From contig JADKBB010000004.1 of the NCBI GenBank assembly GCA_016715195.1, positions 1-64,000 on the forward strand: a stretch of 64,000 nucleotides of DNA. The letters run 5' to 3'. This DNA comes from Candidatus Villigracilis proximus. GTDB taxonomy: Bacteria; Chloroflexota; Anaerolineae; Anaerolineales; Villigracilaceae. Shown piece after piece: positions 9,998-19,206 of this stretch; within the stretch, counting starts at the first letter, position 1, and each line of letters begins with the position of its first letter. The notes below the pieces were generated by a model. The model was not told the DNA's origin. It was given only the letters and a program-made list of their open reading frames with translations, and did not search any database. The position numbers were made by a program, and so were the translations under genes.

Positions 9998-10038
9998 CCA
10001 TGAACCCTTATATTTTTACTGGAATGATCGCGATTATA

Positions 10039-11037
10039 TCAGATGGATTTTGCACCGGCATTGCGCTCGGCAATTTTTAACCTTACAAATAACCACGGCG
10101 CGCCCCCCGCAACCCACCACCCCACCATCGCATAACGCAAAAACCGCAGTGAATAAACAATAAAACCATCGCCGCGCGGGAAGATCGCACCCAGCCCCAT
10201 CCAAAAGAAGATAACACCGATCAACCCGAGGATGTAACGAAGAGCACGCTTCTCAATCGGACCTGCAGCCTGATACCCGCCAATCGACATGATCCACGCT
10301 GCGCCCACTGCCAGCCCGAAGAAAGTCCCGGCTGAAGTGAAGATACTGCTTGGGTCAACAGGAGCAGGCACATCGGTCCCGGCTAGAAGCGCGTTACTCA
10401 TCCAACTCTCAGGGATTTGATATCCGTCTCTAAAAGCTGCGGCGCCCAATCCAACGGCGATAAACAACAATGAAACAAAGAACGCGATCAGCACTTGCTC
10501 TCTAAAAGTTTTTTTACTGACCCATGCGCCGATGGGTTCCCAAAGACTGGTAAAAGCCCACAAGACCACTGCGCCAAACAGCCAGCCAAGAATCACATCA
10601 TGCGGGAAATGCGCGCCCAGATAAACACGTGAAAACCCGATCAGAAATGCAATAAGAATTGCGCTCACCCATATCCAGGTTTTTTTGCTGTACGCGGCGA
10701 TCATCCCCCACACAGCCACCGCGTGCTGCGCATGACCCGATGGAACACCAAAGGATGTCTCCGTCCAAAACGCGCGGACGTGTGAACTGACCCAGTAGGG
10801 GCGCGGTCCTGCAAATAATAATTTGCCGACATTATTAAATAGATTGCTGGTAATGAGGATGAAGCCCACCCGCAGCCCCAACGCAGAATCAATACACCAG
10901 TAGATCAAAGGCAATACAAGAAAAAAGAATTCTTCCGTGCCAAGCCAGCTAAAGAAACGCATGGGGAGAATTAACCAATCTCCTGCACTTTGCAAAGCGA
11001 TAATTATGGCAATACCATTCTGAATTAAGGTCTGCAT
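10039..11037 (-). CDS. PAP2 superfamily phosphatase, integral membrane
   Basis: This is a membrane phosphatase of the type-2 phosphatidic acid phosphatase family. It probably acts on a lipid phosphate such as phosphatidic acid or undecaprenyl pyrophosphate. The three-part catalytic signature is complete: K72 to R79-P80, P99-S-G-H102, and S136-R to H143 to D147. About eight hydrophobic helices surround it, with an unassigned hydrophobic C-terminal third. AGAGGA lies 5 nt before the ATG at 11037. It follows the kinase genes on the same strand but is separated by about 40 bp with no sign of coupling. Confidence 0.9.
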   Translation of the reverse strand: MQTLIQNGIAIIIALQSAGDWLILPMRFFSWLGTEEFFFLVLPLIYWCIDSALGLRVGFILITSNLFNNVGKLLFAGPRPYWVSSHVRAFWTETSFGVPSGHAQHAVAVWGMIAAYSKKTWIWVSAILIAFLIGFSRVYLGAHFPHDVILGWLFGAVVLWAFTSLWEPIGAWVSKKTFREQVLIAFFVSLLFIAVGLGAAAFRDGYQIPESWMSNALLAGTDVPAPVDPSSIFTSAGTFFGLAVGAAWIMSIGGYQAAGPIEKRALRYILGLIGVIFFWMGLGAIFPRGDGFIVYSLRFLRYAMVGWWVAGGAPWLFVRLKIAERNAGAKSI

Positions 11038-11071
11038 ATAGTCCTCTGGTGGGGTTTTTTAGAGTTTTGAA

Positions 11072-11107
11072 TTGACGAACACACTGTCTTCATTGTACAC
11101 TCAATGC
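11072..11107 (+). promoter_or_regulatory. Promoter placing the transglutaminase ATG at +1
   Basis: TTGACG (11072-11077), 18-nt spacer, TACACT (11096-11101), then 6 nt to ATG 11108. The predicted transcription start coincides with the start codon, and there is no SD, so a leaderless mRNA is expected. Confidence 0.65.
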
Positions 11108-13489
11108 ATGGAAAAATCATCTTCAACCCGCGATTCCAACCAACACAAATTGACTGAACGCACCTGGGACTGGCGCCTTGCATTCCTCACGATCGCGCTG
11201 GTGGAAATTTCAAGCACGCGTTTGGTGATCACCAAGTGGGCATCTTATCTTTATTTTACGCAAACAATCGCCGGGGTCGGCGTGCTTCTGGGACTCGCAA
11301 TCGGCTATAGCTATTTTTCACGAAAAGCTGCCATACGCCTGGCGCTCGGATACACGATGATTTTGATTCCGGCCCAATTAATAAAAGCAGTGGAAGAAAA
11401 AGACTGGCTGTGGCAGGAATTTGCAGAGTTGTTCAACCGCCTGTTTACTTCGTTGAGTCAATTGATCAGGAATCAGCCGGTGTACGATCAATTATTTTTT
11501 GTCTCGCTGGTCACCCTCGGCTACTGGATCATTGGGATATGCGCCGGTTACTGGCTGACACGGCACGGAAATTTTCTGGGTGTGATCCTGCCAGCGGGGG
11601 TAGCCATGCTGATCGTACAGGTCTTTGATCCCTATGTACCAACACGCGCCTGGGGACTCGCAGTGTATATCTTCACTGCCCTGCTGTTGCTTGGAAGGAT
11701 GTATCTTTTGGAAAGCCGTTCTTCCTGGAAAAAAACTCAATTTCTGCTAACGCCGGAAACCATTAATGATTTTGACCGGGGAGTATTCGCAGTGGCAGCG
11801 GCGGCCGTGTTTATCGCATGGGCGTTACCCGGGTGGATCAGCAGTGTCAAACCCGCCGCCCAGGCTTGGAGGGATTTTTCACGTCCCCTCTTTGACAGAC
11901 TCTCCGACGCGGTCAGCGCACTGGAAGCGCCCGGAAAAAAAACAAGCGGGGATTTTTATAGCGGCACACTTGCCCTGGGTCAACAGGCGACGATCAACGA
12001 TACTCCGATATTCTATGTGGAAGTGGAGAAGAACAACTTTACTCCCGTGCGGAATTACTGGAAGGGCAGAGTATATGACCTCTATCTCGATGGCCGTTGG
12101 ACAACCCTTTCAAACTTAAGTACAGATTTCAACCCGGAAGCCAACGAAATCAGTATTGAGTATCCAGAAGCACGCCATGAAATGGCATTTACTTTTACAA
12201 ATAATGCAATGAGTCAGAACCTGTTGTATTCTCCCGCAGAAACAATATGGACCAGCCGGGAAGGCAGTATCGTCTCAACTCCCATCTCAACCAGAGCCAA
12301 GGATGTAACGGCCTGGTTTTCAGTCCCCAGTCTTTTAAGCGGAAATAGCTACAAAACCCGCGCACTGATCGCCGACCCTTCCATTGATGAACTGCGCGCC
12401 GCAGGGACGGATTATCCAAAGTGGGTTACCGCCAAGTATTTGCAAATTCCTGAAACGATTGCGCCGCAATTAAGAGAACTTGCGCTTGAGATCACCGCAC
12501 CCTATGACACACCATACGATAAAGCACAAGCCATCACTGCTTATTTAAGGAAAGAGATCGAATACACAACCGAGATCACAGAAACCCTGCCAGACCGCCA
12601 AGACCCCGTACTATGGGTTTTATTTGATCATAAAAAGGGATTTTGCATGTACTACGCCAGCGCAGAGACTTTAATGCTGCGCTCGATCGGCATCCCTGCC
12701 CGCATGGCGGTTGGCTTCGCAGAAGGAACCCGTGACAAAGACAGTTTGAAAGAAAGATACATTGTGGCGTATAAAAACTCACACGCCTGGCCTGAGGTGT
12801 ACTTCCCCGGCATTGGCTGGATGGAATTTGAACCAACGGCAAATCAAGACCCATTAAATCGTCCTCAAAAGAAAATAGAAACAAATGCCAATGCATCTGA
12901 TGCTGTGCCGCAGAATGGCGATCTGGCCGCCATTGATGGCGGCGAGCAAAATTCCGCCGGGTTTGACCCCACCCTGCTAGAAGATGAAAACCTGGTAATC
13001 ACCCGCCAAACAAACCCCTGGACAAAATTCCTCGCATCGGCAGGAATCTTTACAATTTTGATACTTGGCATTTTTCTTGCCCGCCGATACTCCCTTGAAG
13101 ACCGTTTGCCAGTATACTTGGCTGATCGTTATACACGGAATGGAAATACGCCGCCACGCTGGTTAAATCGCTGGGTACGCTGGGTTTCACTCTCTCCAAT
13201 TGAGCAGGCATTCCAAGCCATCAGCTTCAGCCTCTATTGGCTAAAACATCCACAGCCCATCCACACAACTTCACAGGAACGCGCCAACATCCTGATGACA
13301 CATTTGCCTTCCGCTCAGGAGCAAATCCTTTTCCTGTTACAGGAATATCAAACTGCGATCTATACACCGCGACCGGGAAACATCACCATCGCCCGCAAAG
13401 CGGCAACCATCATCCTGCTAAAAACGTGGCAAAGTCGAGTAAAAAAAGCCTTGAAATTCATGGATACCCGTTATAATCAATTACAATAA
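11108..13489 (+). CDS. Transglutaminase-like membrane protein (TgpA type)
   Basis: This 793-residue protein has an N-terminal block of membrane helices (about residues 20-200), an extracytoplasmic transglutaminase-like cysteine protease-fold domain and one more helix, then a C-terminal cytoplasmic DUF4129-like tail. Catalytic Cys513 lies in G-F-C-M-Y-Y-A and His559 in S-H-A-W-P-E-V. The third triad position, normally Asp in D-P-T, reads F-E-P-T here. The family is thought to process cell-envelope peptides, but the substrate is unknown. The start is set at 11108 because the promoter ends just before it; the longer TTG frame begins inside the -35 box. The cyclase gene follows after 6 bp. Confidence 0.88.
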   Translation: MEKSSSTRDSNQHKLTERTWDWRLAFLTIALVEISSTRLVITKWASYLYFTQTIAGVGVLLGLAIGYSYFSRKAAIRLALGYTMILIPAQLIKAVEEKDWLWQEFAELFNRLFTSLSQLIRNQPVYDQLFFVSLVTLGYWIIGICAGYWLTRHGNFLGVILPAGVAMLIVQVFDPYVPTRAWGLAVYIFTALLLLGRMYLLESRSSWKKTQFLLTPETINDFDRGVFAVAAAAVFIAWALPGWISSVKPAAQAWRDFSRPLFDRLSDAVSALEAPGKKTSGDFYSGTLALGQQATINDTPIFYVEVEKNNFTPVRNYWKGRVYDLYLDGRWTTLSNLSTDFNPEANEISIEYPEARHEMAFTFTNNAMSQNLLYSPAETIWTSREGSIVSTPISTRAKDVTAWFSVPSLLSGNSYKTRALIADPSIDELRAAGTDYPKWVTAKYLQIPETIAPQLRELALEITAPYDTPYDKAQAITAYLRKEIEYTTEITETLPDRQDPVLWVLFDHKKGFCMYYASAETLMLRSIGIPARMAVGFAEGTRDKDSLKERYIVAYKNSHAWPEVYFPGIGWMEFEPTANQDPLNRPQKKIETNANASDAVPQNGDLAAIDGGEQNSAGFDPTLLEDENLVITRQTNPWTKFLASAGIFTILILGIFLARRYSLEDRLPVYLADRYTRNGNTPPRWLNRWVRWVSLSPIEQAFQAISFSLYWLKHPQPIHTTSQERANILMTHLPSAQEQILFLLQEYQTAIYTPRPGNITIARKAATIILLKTWQSRVKKALKFMDTRYNQLQ

Positions 13490-13495
13490 ACGCTT

Positions 13496-15211
13496 ATGAA
13501 TGAACAGACCCGCCCATCAACAATCCCCGACCAACTCATCACGCTGAGCAAGCAGGCAGGAAAGATTCGCAGCGAGTTGGAGTCGAACAAACTTAAACTC
13601 CCAAAAAATACAAGCGACGATCTGCACAACCTTGAAACAACGTTGTCATTGATCGGCGAAAAAATTGAAGCCTTTCAGAAAGAGCACAGCAACCTTTCAG
13701 CGCTCGCCAATGTGGGGCAGGTCATCAACTCTTCACTTGAACTCGATGAAGTACTGACCATCGTGATGGATAACATCGTGCGCCTGACCAAGGCCGAACG
13801 CGGCTTTCTGATGCTGCGCGATGAAAAAGGCGTCATGGTCACACGCATGGGGCGCAACTGGGAAATGGAATCGATCAATTCCTCCGAGTTGACCGTCAGC
13901 AAGTCTGTTGTGGGGCGCGTGATCGAATCAGGCGAACCGCTCATCACCACCAATGCACAGGAAGACCAGCGTTTCATGGGACAGGAAAGTATTGTCGCAT
14001 TCAATCTGCGCTCCATTCTCTGTGTTCCCCTTAAAGTAAAAAACGATCTGATCGGCGTGATCTATGCCGACAACCGCATCCGCACCGGCATCTTTGCTGA
14101 GTCAGAGCGGAATCTGCTGGTTGCTTTTGCAAACCAGGCCGCAGTTGCGATCGAAAACGCGCGCTTATTTTCTTCACTCAAACACACGCTTGAAGAAGTC
14201 ACCGGCCTCAAAAATTTGATGGATAACATCTTCGCCTCCATTGCCAGCGGCGTCATCACTGCGGATATTCAGAATCAGATCACACTCACCAACCGTGCAG
14301 CTGAGACGATCCTGGGATACGCCTCGAACGACATCATCGGTCATCTTCTTAACGAAGCGCTTGCTTCTGTTGCCTCCGAGCTTGAGCCGCATCTGACAGA
14401 AGTGCGCGAAACCGATCGAGCCATCGTAGACCTTGAGATCAGCCACATCTCCCCCACCCGCGGAAATGTAGACTGGCGCTTCAATCTCTCCCCGCTCAAA
14501 GATGCAGGACAAAAGACTCAGGGTGTTGCCATTGTGCTGGACGATCTGACCGAAAGAAAAAAGCTCGAAGCGCAGCGTCGATTGTTCGAACGCATGGTCT
14601 CTCCGGCGGTGATCGAGCAGCTTGACCCAAACAGTCTGCAGCTCGGCGGCAAACGCACCGACATCACCACCCTCTTTGCAGATATTCGCGGCTTCACCTC
14701 TTTTAGTGAAAACCGTGAACCGGAACAATTGGTGAAAATATTAAATCTTTATCTGGCAGCCATGGCAGATGCCGTTCTGATACAGGAAGGCACCATCGAT
14801 AAATTCATGGGCGATGCCATCATGGCCTGGTTCAACGCTCCCATCCCACAGCCTGACCATACTCTGCGCGCCGTTAAAACTGCGTTGATCATTCGCGAAT
14901 CGATTGAGAATTTATATAAGGTACTCCCCGAAGATTCACATCTGGCTTTTGGTGTGGGCATTCACTATGGCGACGCAGTGCTGGGTTTGATCGGCACCGA
15001 AAAAAGACTGGAATATACCGCCATCAGCGATAGCGTGAACACCGCCAAACGCATTCAGGAAAACTCTGCCAAGAATCAAATTTTGATCAGCAAGACCGCT
15101 TATGAACGGGTGAAGGATGAAATCGAGGTCAAGTCCCATGCAGAAATGCCAGTGAAAGGCAAGTCACACGCGCTCGAAGTTTTTGAGGTATTGGGGTTGA
15201 AGTATTTGTAA
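13496..15211 (+). CDS. GAF-PAS class III adenylate/guanylate cyclase
   Basis: This 571-residue soluble signalling protein is predicted to make cAMP (possibly cGMP). A GAF domain (about 70-225) and a PAS domain (about 235-350) precede the cyclase catalytic domain (about 385-560). The metal-binding aspartates are in F-A-D-I-R-G-F-T and M-G-D-A-I. A lysine in D-K-F-M-G-D fits the adenine-selecting position, and N-T-A-K-R provides the transition-state Asn and Arg, so the domain looks active. A coiled segment at the N-terminus may dimerise. It lies 6 bp after the transglutaminase gene, probably co-transcribed, and ends before an intrinsic terminator. Confidence 0.93.
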   Translation: MNEQTRPSTIPDQLITLSKQAGKIRSELESNKLKLPKNTSDDLHNLETTLSLIGEKIEAFQKEHSNLSALANVGQVINSSLELDEVLTIVMDNIVRLTKAERGFLMLRDEKGVMVTRMGRNWEMESINSSELTVSKSVVGRVIESGEPLITTNAQEDQRFMGQESIVAFNLRSILCVPLKVKNDLIGVIYADNRIRTGIFAESERNLLVAFANQAAVAIENARLFSSLKHTLEEVTGLKNLMDNIFASIASGVITADIQNQITLTNRAAETILGYASNDIIGHLLNEALASVASELEPHLTEVRETDRAIVDLEISHISPTRGNVDWRFNLSPLKDAGQKTQGVAIVLDDLTERKKLEAQRRLFERMVSPAVIEQLDPNSLQLGGKRTDITTLFADIRGFTSFSENREPEQLVKILNLYLAAMADAVLIQEGTIDKFMGDAIMAWFNAPIPQPDHTLRAVKTALIIRESIENLYKVLPEDSHLAFGVGIHYGDAVLGLIGTEKRLEYTAISDSVNTAKRIQENSAKNQILISKTAYERVKDEIEVKSHAEMPVKGKSHALEVFEVLGLKYL

Positions 15212-15240
15212 TAAGGACGAGTAATAAGTAATAAGGAAGG

Positions 15241-15276
15241 CTTTCGAAGTGATGATGCCTTCGGAAGTTTTTGTTT
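15241..15276 (+). terminator. Terminator of the transglutaminase-cyclase operon
   Basis: CTTTCGAAG (15241-15249) pairs with CTTCGGAAG (15259-15267, one wobble) and is followed by TTTTTG. Confidence 0.7.
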
Positions 15277-15311
15277 AAAAAGAGTGCGGAAGTTTTTAAC
15301 TTCCGCACTCT
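15276..15311 (-). terminator. Terminator of the M20 peptidase gene
   Basis: A perfect 14-bp stem (15281-15294 with 15298-15311) with a 3-nt loop is followed on the minus strand by TTTTTAAAC. It faces the cyclase terminator between two convergent genes. Confidence 0.85.
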
Positions 15312-15344
15312 GCCATATAACTGCAAACTATTCAACGAACCACC

Positions 15345-16439
15345 CTATCCAGCCAACTCCACAAACCGAATCAAACTTTCCAGGCCCTTGCCTATTGGAG
15401 CGGTGTCAATATATTCATTCACAGTATGCGCACTGCCGCCGGTTGTGATTCCCATCACCACAGCGGGAATGCCAAGGCTTAAAGGAATATTCGCATCGGT
15501 GGAGCCCGAAGTGAGGATCGCATCCAAACCCTGCTCGGCGGTACAAGTTACAGCTAATTGCACCAGCGCATGATCGGCGGAAATTTCTCCAGCGGGTCGT
15601 TCACCAATAATCTCCGCCATAATTCTGACACCCGTACGATCGGCATTTTTTAGCAAATCTTCCACTTGATGAGTCAACTTCATCAGCGTTTTGGGATCTT
15701 CAGAACGCAGGTCCAACTCACATTTAGCTTCCGACGCGAGGACATTAATCCCCGTGCCGCCGCCAAAGGTACCAACGTTCATTGTGGTGCGCGGTTCACG
15801 CGGAAGCCGGATCGCGGTCAACTGTGTGACCAGCGCGGCCAGTTCATGCACTGCCGAAGGCTGACCATAATCAGACCAGGAATGTCCGCCCGCAGTTTTG
15901 GCTGTAATACGATAACGCCGCACACCGATCGCACGATGATACACATGCCCGAGCGCGAGTCCCTCAATCACCAGATACCCGATCACATCCTTGTCGAAGC
16001 GCTCCACCACTCCGCGCATCCCGCGCAGGTCGCCGAGCCCCTCTTCACCTACATTCGCCACAAACCAAACATCCTGCTTCAACTCGATCTTTCTTTCACG
16101 CAAACCCCAGAGGATGCCGAACAAAGCGGCCACACCGAGTGAGTTATCCCCGATGCCTGGTGCGACGATCCGGCTCGCTTCTTTTTTAATCTGTAAGTTG
16201 ATACTGTTTGGAAAGACAGTATCCAAATGTGCAGAGACGATCAGCGGTTTTGCTTTCTTCTGCTTTCCCGGCAAACGCGCATACACATTCCCGAGTGAAT
16301 CCATCGAAACATCTTTGAGATTTTCCGTCAAAAATAGTCCGCGCACAAATTCTCCGCGTTGACCCTCAGCAAAAGTAGGCGCAGGGATCTGTTGAATCTG
16401 TACGGCAAGGTCAATAAGCTGGGATGAGAAATCTGTCAT
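15345..16439 (-). CDS. M20 family zinc metallopeptidase
   Basis: This 364-residue cytoplasmic peptidase or deacylase has the co-catalytic two-metal motif set: H-L-D-T (metal His and Asp), G-D-N (bridging Asp), G-E-E-G-L-G-D (general base and ligand Glu) and a C-terminal H-T-V-N-E. The dimerisation domain (G-G-H-S-W-S and N-V-G-T) lies between. It resembles the M20 peptidase T/carboxypeptidase group, but the substrate cannot be assigned. The start at 16439 is fixed by a promoter whose -10 ends 6 nt upstream; the longer frame to 16478 would begin inside the -35 region. There is a strong 3' terminator. Confidence 0.9.
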   Translation of the reverse strand: MTDFSSQLIDLAVQIQQIPAPTFAEGQRGEFVRGLFLTENLKDVSMDSLGNVYARLPGKQKKAKPLIVSAHLDTVFPNSINLQIKKEASRIVAPGIGDNSLGVAALFGILWGLRERKIELKQDVWFVANVGEEGLGDLRGMRGVVERFDKDVIGYLVIEGLALGHVYHRAIGVRRYRITAKTAGGHSWSDYGQPSAVHELAALVTQLTAIRLPREPRTTMNVGTFGGGTGINVLASEAKCELDLRSEDPKTLMKLTHQVEDLLKNADRTGVRIMAEIIGERPAGEISADHALVQLAVTCTAEQGLDAILTSGSTDANIPLSLGIPAVVMGITTGGSAHTVNEYIDTAPIGKGLESLIRFVELAG

Positions 16440-16475
16440 GAGGTAAGTATACAGGCGGGTGGATGAGTGAGTCAA
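16440..16475 (-). promoter_or_regulatory. Leaderless promoter of the M20 peptidase gene
   Basis: On the minus strand TTGACT (16470-16475), an 18-nt spacer, TATACT (16446-16451), then 6 nt to the ATG. There is no SD. The layout is identical to the transglutaminase promoter. Confidence 0.7.
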
Positions 16476-16492
16476 CATTGAATGGTCAATGC

Positions 16493-17509
16493 TTATAACG
16501 TGTGCGTCATTTCCTTTAGTGAATGCAAGCGGGCTTCAGCAAGACCGGGCAAAACGCCCAAAGCATAAAATGGACCGCTGCCCTCTATTTTGAGCGAAGC
16601 AGATACACTGCCATACAAAGCTGCCATTAAGGGATCATCAGTCTTTTGAAAGCCGGCGAGGAATCCACCGCAAAAAGCGTCACCGGCGCCGGTTGGGTCA
16701 ACCAAACGTGAAGGATACGCCGGGACTTCATAGCGATGATTGCCCGGCACATCATAGACCCACTGTCCGAGCAGGCCGCGTTTGATGACGATGATCTGCG
16801 GTCCATATTCACTGATACGGCGCGCCATTTCCCACAGGTCATTGGTTTCACCCCAAAAAAGCGAACGCAATTCCTCTTCTGATGGCTGGAACACAGTAAC
16901 GCCTTGCAGCACGAGTCGCAGGTCACGCCAAAAGGCGGGGAACATGTATCCGGGAGCAGGATCCAGGCTGACGGTTTGGTTTGATCCGCCTCTAAAGAGG
17001 TTGACCATTTGACTCTGGCTGATAAAGTCAAAGGGGCAGATATGCACATGGCGGACATTCCAATACTGCCTGGGCACATCCAAAGCGGCGGGTGAAATTA
17101 ATTCCGGCTCACGCGGATCTTTCCGCGACTCGTCGGGCGCTTGATATCCAAGCAATGATTTTGGGAAGGGAAGCTGGCGGCGGGCGAAATGCGAAACAGC
17201 GTTGGATTGACTGCGTTCATTGGTATCAGTGAAGGCGATAAAATTTCGGAGATCAACATTTTGCAATTCACGCAGCGTGTGAATGCCATTTGTGTCAAAA
17301 CCGCGATGCTCAAGATCACGCAGCCATTGTCTTGGATACTCCTCACCCACACGGCCTACCAGCCCGGTATTCACGCCAGAATCCCATACGGCAAGCCCGC
17401 CCGCGGCATATAACAAATCTCCGCCGGGGGCATCCAATAAAGGCTGGCCTGTGGGCGGCAAAATATATTCACGATTGAGTTTTCCTGCGATGACAAAAGT
17501 TGGCGGCAT
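16493..17509 (-). CDS. PfkB family carbohydrate kinase
   Basis: This 338-residue ribokinase-fold kinase phosphorylates a sugar or nucleoside with ATP. The C-terminal PfkB signature D-P-T-G-A-G-D-A-F-C-G-G-F supplies the anion hole and catalytic Asp, and the N-terminal G-G-L-A-x-W sugar-binding turn is present. The substrate is not obvious. The start at 17509 (MPPTFVIAG) is chosen because a TATACT -10 box (17528-17533) overlaps the longer frame, and GGA lies before this ATG. It precedes the M20 gene on the same strand, but that gene has its own promoter. Confidence 0.88.
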   Translation of the reverse strand: MPPTFVIAGKLNREYILPPTGQPLLDAPGGDLLYAAGGLAVWDSGVNTGLVGRVGEEYPRQWLRDLEHRGFDTNGIHTLRELQNVDLRNFIAFTDTNERSQSNAVSHFARRQLPFPKSLLGYQAPDESRKDPREPELISPAALDVPRQYWNVRHVHICPFDFISQSQMVNLFRGGSNQTVSLDPAPGYMFPAFWRDLRLVLQGVTVFQPSEEELRSLFWGETNDLWEMARRISEYGPQIIVIKRGLLGQWVYDVPGNHRYEVPAYPSRLVDPTGAGDAFCGGFLAGFQKTDDPLMAALYGSVSASLKIEGSGPFYALGVLPGLAEARLHSLKEMTHTL

Positions 17510-17537
17510 GGGATTTGTTCCGCTGTAAGTATACAAG

Positions 17538-17576
17538 TAAATAAAAAATTCGGAGCGCGGGCTTTTACTCCGAATT
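17538..17576 (-). terminator. Terminator after tag
   Basis: AATTCGGAG (17547-17555) pairs with CTCCGAATT (17568-17576). The minus strand continues TTTTTTATTT. Confidence 0.8.
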
Positions 17577-17626
17577 GACGATCAACGAAGTAAAGCAGGT
17601 GCTCCGATCTGTTTCCAAAAGAAATA

Positions 17627-18172
17627 TTATTTATTCATCCAACGGGGCTTCAGCGCCGCGACCTTTTTAAAAATCGGACAATCCGGCTGATGCGCACCCG
17701 GCAAATATCCCGTGGACATTAAGAACTCGTTGACGATCTCGCCGCCGGTAAAGACAAAGGTCTTCTTGAAAAGCTTTGTCCACTCGTCTTTCGTGAGTGG
17801 GTGATGCGCATCCAGCCAGCCTTGAAAGGAACCGAATTCCTTTTTCAACTCAAGGATCTTCTGCGCGTTGACAATCGCCGCATTAACTTTTAACCGGTTG
17901 CGGATAATGCCCGCATCTGCCAGTAAACGCGCGCGGTCTTCCTCGGTGTATTTTGCAATTTTTGCGATGTTAAATTTGCTGTAGGCTTTATGGAAATTAT
18001 CCGCCTTCTTGAGAATGGTGATCCACGAAAGGCCAGCCTGATTGATTTCCAGTACAAGACGTTCAAAAAATTCATCGTCATCTTTGAGCGGAAATCCGTA
18101 TTGGGTATCGTGATAATTTTTATTGAAGGTATCTTCCGGGTGGGAATTGCAGTAATCACAGTAGGTTGTCAT
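17627..18172 (-). CDS. tag: DNA-3-methyladenine glycosylase I
   Basis: Tag removes 3-methyladenine from alkylated DNA to start base excision repair. The 181-residue protein is the usual length and carries the structural zinc ligands: Cys in the N-terminal C-D-Y-C, His in Y-H-D-T-Q-Y-G, and the C-terminal H-Q-P-D-C pair. The helix-hairpin-helix-like core (L-S-W-I-T-I-L-K-K) is also present. Its ATG overlaps the stop of the GNAT gene by 4 bp, so translation is probably coupled. An intrinsic terminator follows. Confidence 0.96.
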   Translation of the reverse strand: MTTYCDYCNSHPEDTFNKNYHDTQYGFPLKDDDEFFERLVLEINQAGLSWITILKKADNFHKAYSKFNIAKIAKYTEEDRARLLADAGIIRNRLKVNAAIVNAQKILELKKEFGSFQGWLDAHHPLTKDEWTKLFKKTFVFTGGEIVNEFLMSTGYLPGAHQPDCPIFKKVAALKPRWMNK

Positions 18173-18624
18173 AAATTGATCTCCATTACGGGTAATGCGC
18201 GCGGTTGACCTTCGATCTGTATTTGATATTCACCGGTTTTGCGAGCGCCCATTTTTTCGTAGAAAGTTTGTGCGTTGGGATCGGATTCTATTTTTATATT
18301 ATAAACACCTTGAGCGCGGCTTCTTTCCAGTGCATGTTGGAAAAGCTGCTTTCCGATCCCCTGCCCCATAAATTCAGGCAAGACCCAGAGATTATCGAGC
18401 CAGAGAGATTCGTTTTCATATTTAAGAGAGTAATAGCCCGCACATTTTTTATTGATAATCGCCGCCCATGTTTCGTACTTGAGAATATATGCGGAGGTGA
18501 TCGTTAATGACGGGAGCCAGAGTTGAATCCAACTTTCGGGGTAATTCCAATGGCGTTTTGCGGCCAGCGTGATCGTGGTTAATATTTCCGCCTGTTCGGG
18601 CAGTGCGGGCTGAATGGATATCAT
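18169..18624 (-). CDS. GNAT family N-acetyltransferase
   Basis: This 151-residue protein has the GNAT acetyl-CoA fold: the beta-4 strand L-W-L-D-N-L-W-V-L-P and the pyrophosphate loop Q-G-I-G-K-Q-L, and the late F-Y-E-K-M-G-A motif common in the family. The acceptor is unknown. It overlaps tag by 4 bp on one side and the DinB gene by 4 bp on the other, so the three form one translationally coupled unit. Confidence 0.9.
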   Translation of the reverse strand: MISIQPALPEQAEILTTITLAAKRHWNYPESWIQLWLPSLTITSAYILKYETWAAIINKKCAGYYSLKYENESLWLDNLWVLPEFMGQGIGKQLFQHALERSRAQGVYNIKIESDPNAQTFYEKMGARKTGEYQIQIEGQPRALPVMEINL

Positions 18625-19163
18625 TTTTGAAATTGCACGGCTTGCTTTAGAACATCGTCAAAATGCAATTGATCGTGATAAATACCAATACGCAAGGTGA
18701 CGATCAAATTACACCAACCGAACAACGGGTCATACAGATACAAATTTCCCAACACATCTGCATCCTTGCCCTCATAAAATTGACGGACATTTTCATGAAG
18801 GGTTCGCAGCTCAGACTTAAGCATTTCAAGTGAAACCGGTTTGCGCGGATTGTAGCGCGGAGTCCACATGAAGCCCACCCATTGCGGAAATTTCGGGCTG
18901 CGATACAGATCTTCTATTTGCACCGAGTATTGACGGTTACGGCGCAGGCGTCCATACCAGCCGTTTAACTTCCAGATCCATTTTACGGCGGGATAGGTGG
19001 AGGCAAACAGTAAATAATTATGGTCAAGGATTTCGCCGATACTCCATTCGTTGGGAGCGGGTCTCTGCCAGAGCTGCGAATCGGTTATTCCGCTCAACGC
19101 ATCAAATACAGTTTCACGTTGGGAATCAAGAAGATCAAGGTATGTAGAAATTATTGTTGACAT
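18621..19163 (-). CDS. DinB/YfiT-like putative metalloenzyme
   Basis: This 180-residue four-helix-bundle protein is of the DinB superfamily. The predicted metal-binding histidines are in E-W-S-I-G-E-I-L-D-H and the C-terminal Y-H-D-Q-L-H-F-D-D. Some relatives are thiol-dependent transferases (bacillithiol or mycothiol S-transferases), but the activity here is not known. The start at 19163 (MSTIIST) is the first plausible Met. The longer frame would read through the terminator hairpin of the upstream peptidase gene, which ends only 9 nt before this ATG. No SD is visible. Confidence 0.8.
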   Translation of the reverse strand: MSTIISTYLDLLDSQRETVFDALSGITDSQLWQRPAPNEWSIGEILDHNYLLFASTYPAVKWIWKLNGWYGRLRRNRQYSVQIEDLYRSPKFPQWVGFMWTPRYNPRKPVSLEMLKSELRTLHENVRQFYEGKDADVLGNLYLYDPLFGWCNLIVTLRIGIYHDQLHFDDVLKQAVQFQK

Positions 19164-19165
19164 AA

Positions 19166-19200
19166 TAAAAATGGGCGGCACGTTGTTTAGCGTGCCGCCC
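19166..19200 (-). terminator. Terminator between the M24 peptidase and DinB genes
   Basis: GGGCGGCACG (19173-19182) pairs with CGTGCCGCCC (19191-19200). On the minus strand the stem is followed by ATTTTTATT, which runs directly into the DinB ATG. Confidence 0.75.
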
Positions 19201-19206
19201 TGCAAT

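Noticed and set aside
13481..13496. A TACAAT box before the cyclase ATG
   Set aside because: It is formed by the last codons of the transglutaminase gene (TTACAATAA), and the genes are 6 bp apart, so co-transcription is more likely than a separate promoter.
14174..14728. A 184-codon minus-strand frame inside the cyclase gene
   Set aside because: It is the shadow of the cyclase coding sequence, which has clear catalytic motifs.
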